Below, piece after piece: positions 63,742 to 64,000 of a stretch of 64,000 nucleotides of DNA. Each line of letters starts with the position of its first letter. Position 1 is the first letter of the stretch. The stretch is taken from the NCBI GenBank assembly GCA_028689145.1, contig JAQTWT010000008.1, positions 57,298-121,297 on the forward strand, given 5' to 3'. Below the pieces are notes generated by a model. The model was not told the origin of the DNA, made no database searches, and was given only the letters and a program-made list of their open reading frames with translations. The position numbers and the translations under genes were made by a program. The DNA is from Gallionella sp. (GTDB lineage: Bacteria > Pseudomonadota > Gammaproteobacteria > Burkholderiales > Gallionellaceae).

Positions 63742-64000
63742 ATGAAACAAGTTATCGGGCATAACGCACGCCATTTTTTTATGCTGGGAGTTTTTTCGAT
63801 GGTCTCGCCGCTATCCTTCGGTCAGGAAGAAGTGATCGCCGCCGCGGAGCCAGCCGGGGCCACCGCCGAATCTACCGCGATGCGCTTCGACATCAGCGGC
63901 TACACTTTGGAAGGCGCGACCCTGCTGACCCAAGCCGAGATTGCCGCGGCGGTGACCCCGTACACCGGCAAAAGCAAGGATTTTGCCGACGTACAGCGCG
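63742..64000 (+). CDS. TpsB / ShlB-FhaC-family outer-membrane transporter, N-terminal part only
   Basis: Frame open from ATG 63742 to the window end (86 codons). N-terminal signal peptide (MKQVIGHNARHFFMLGVFSM, then VSPLSFG|QEE), a short Ala/Glu linker, then the start of a POTRA-like domain 'MRFDISGYTLEGATLLTQAE' continuing IAAAVTPYTGKSKDFADVQR, the form typical of TpsB proteins. It would translocate the TpsA product across the outer membrane and need BamD/BAM for its own insertion. The beta-barrel lies outside the window. Confidence 0.87.
   Translation, partial: MKQVIGHNARHFFMLGVFSMVSPLSFGQEEVIAAAEPAGATAESTAMRFDISGYTLEGATLLTQAEIAAAVTPYTGKSKDFADVQR

Overview
The window is a chromosomal segment of a Gram-negative bacterium, most likely a betaproteobacterium of the Nitrosomonadales/Gallionellaceae type. 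That placement is an inference. It rests on tandem small monohaem c-type cytochromes, a DciA-like/M23/secA/argJ/Nudix-ThiE cluster, a trxA-rho pair, an ahcY gene behind an SAH riboswitch followed by metF, and type IV pilus genes scattered among housekeeping genes. No rRNA, tRNA, CRISPR array, insertion sequence or phage was seen. Almost all of the first 49 kb is core metabolism and cell biology.

Layout: 1-5.1 kb (minus) holds a LivK-type lipoprotein (cut by the window edge), two paralogous cytochromes c, a hexose-6-phosphate mutarotase and ilvD. 5.3-11.8 kb (plus) holds lgt, a CNNM/CorC protein, pilC, pilD, coaE, zapD and yacG. 11.8-28.7 kb (mainly minus) holds a Nudix-ThiE fusion, argJ, a cNMP-binding protein, secA, an M23 peptidase, (plus: a DciA-like gene), ubiC, recG, ridA, ruvB, a GT-C/TPR membrane protein next to the major pilin with a sigma-54 promoter, ppx and phoU. 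28.9-48.9 kb holds rpiA, pgm, a retropepsin-like protease, slt, cca, a MidA-type methyltransferase, a pteridine reductase, ttcA, yhcH, a lipoprotein pseudogene, a U32 peptidase, metF, a small membrane protein, ahcY, rho, trxA, a Nudix gene, bamD, rluD and pgeF.

The accessory part is 48.9-64 kb. Two tandem 1282-residue SARP-like regulators (winged helix, BTAD, degenerate nucleotide-cyclase domain, AAA ATPase, TPR) diverge from two tandem orphan HPt proteins, a Crp/Fnr regulator and a two-partner secretion locus: a 1607-residue TpsA exoprotein and the start of its TpsB transporter. The divergent intergenic region carries two pairs of ATGGACG direct repeats with an 11-bp period, the geometry expected of SARP operators. 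The arrangement suggests a regulated surface-adhesin island.

A second theme runs through the whole window: many short palindromic repeats of several families. One group is GTAG...CTAC-bounded and REPIN-like; another is built on CCCTCTCCC/GGGAGAGGG. Unusually, many lie in frame inside conserved genes (recG, the midA-like gene, the U32 peptidase, rluD at both ends, pgeF, yacG, the Nudix-ThiE linker, tpsA, probably the lgt tail), adding short peptides to housekeeping proteins.
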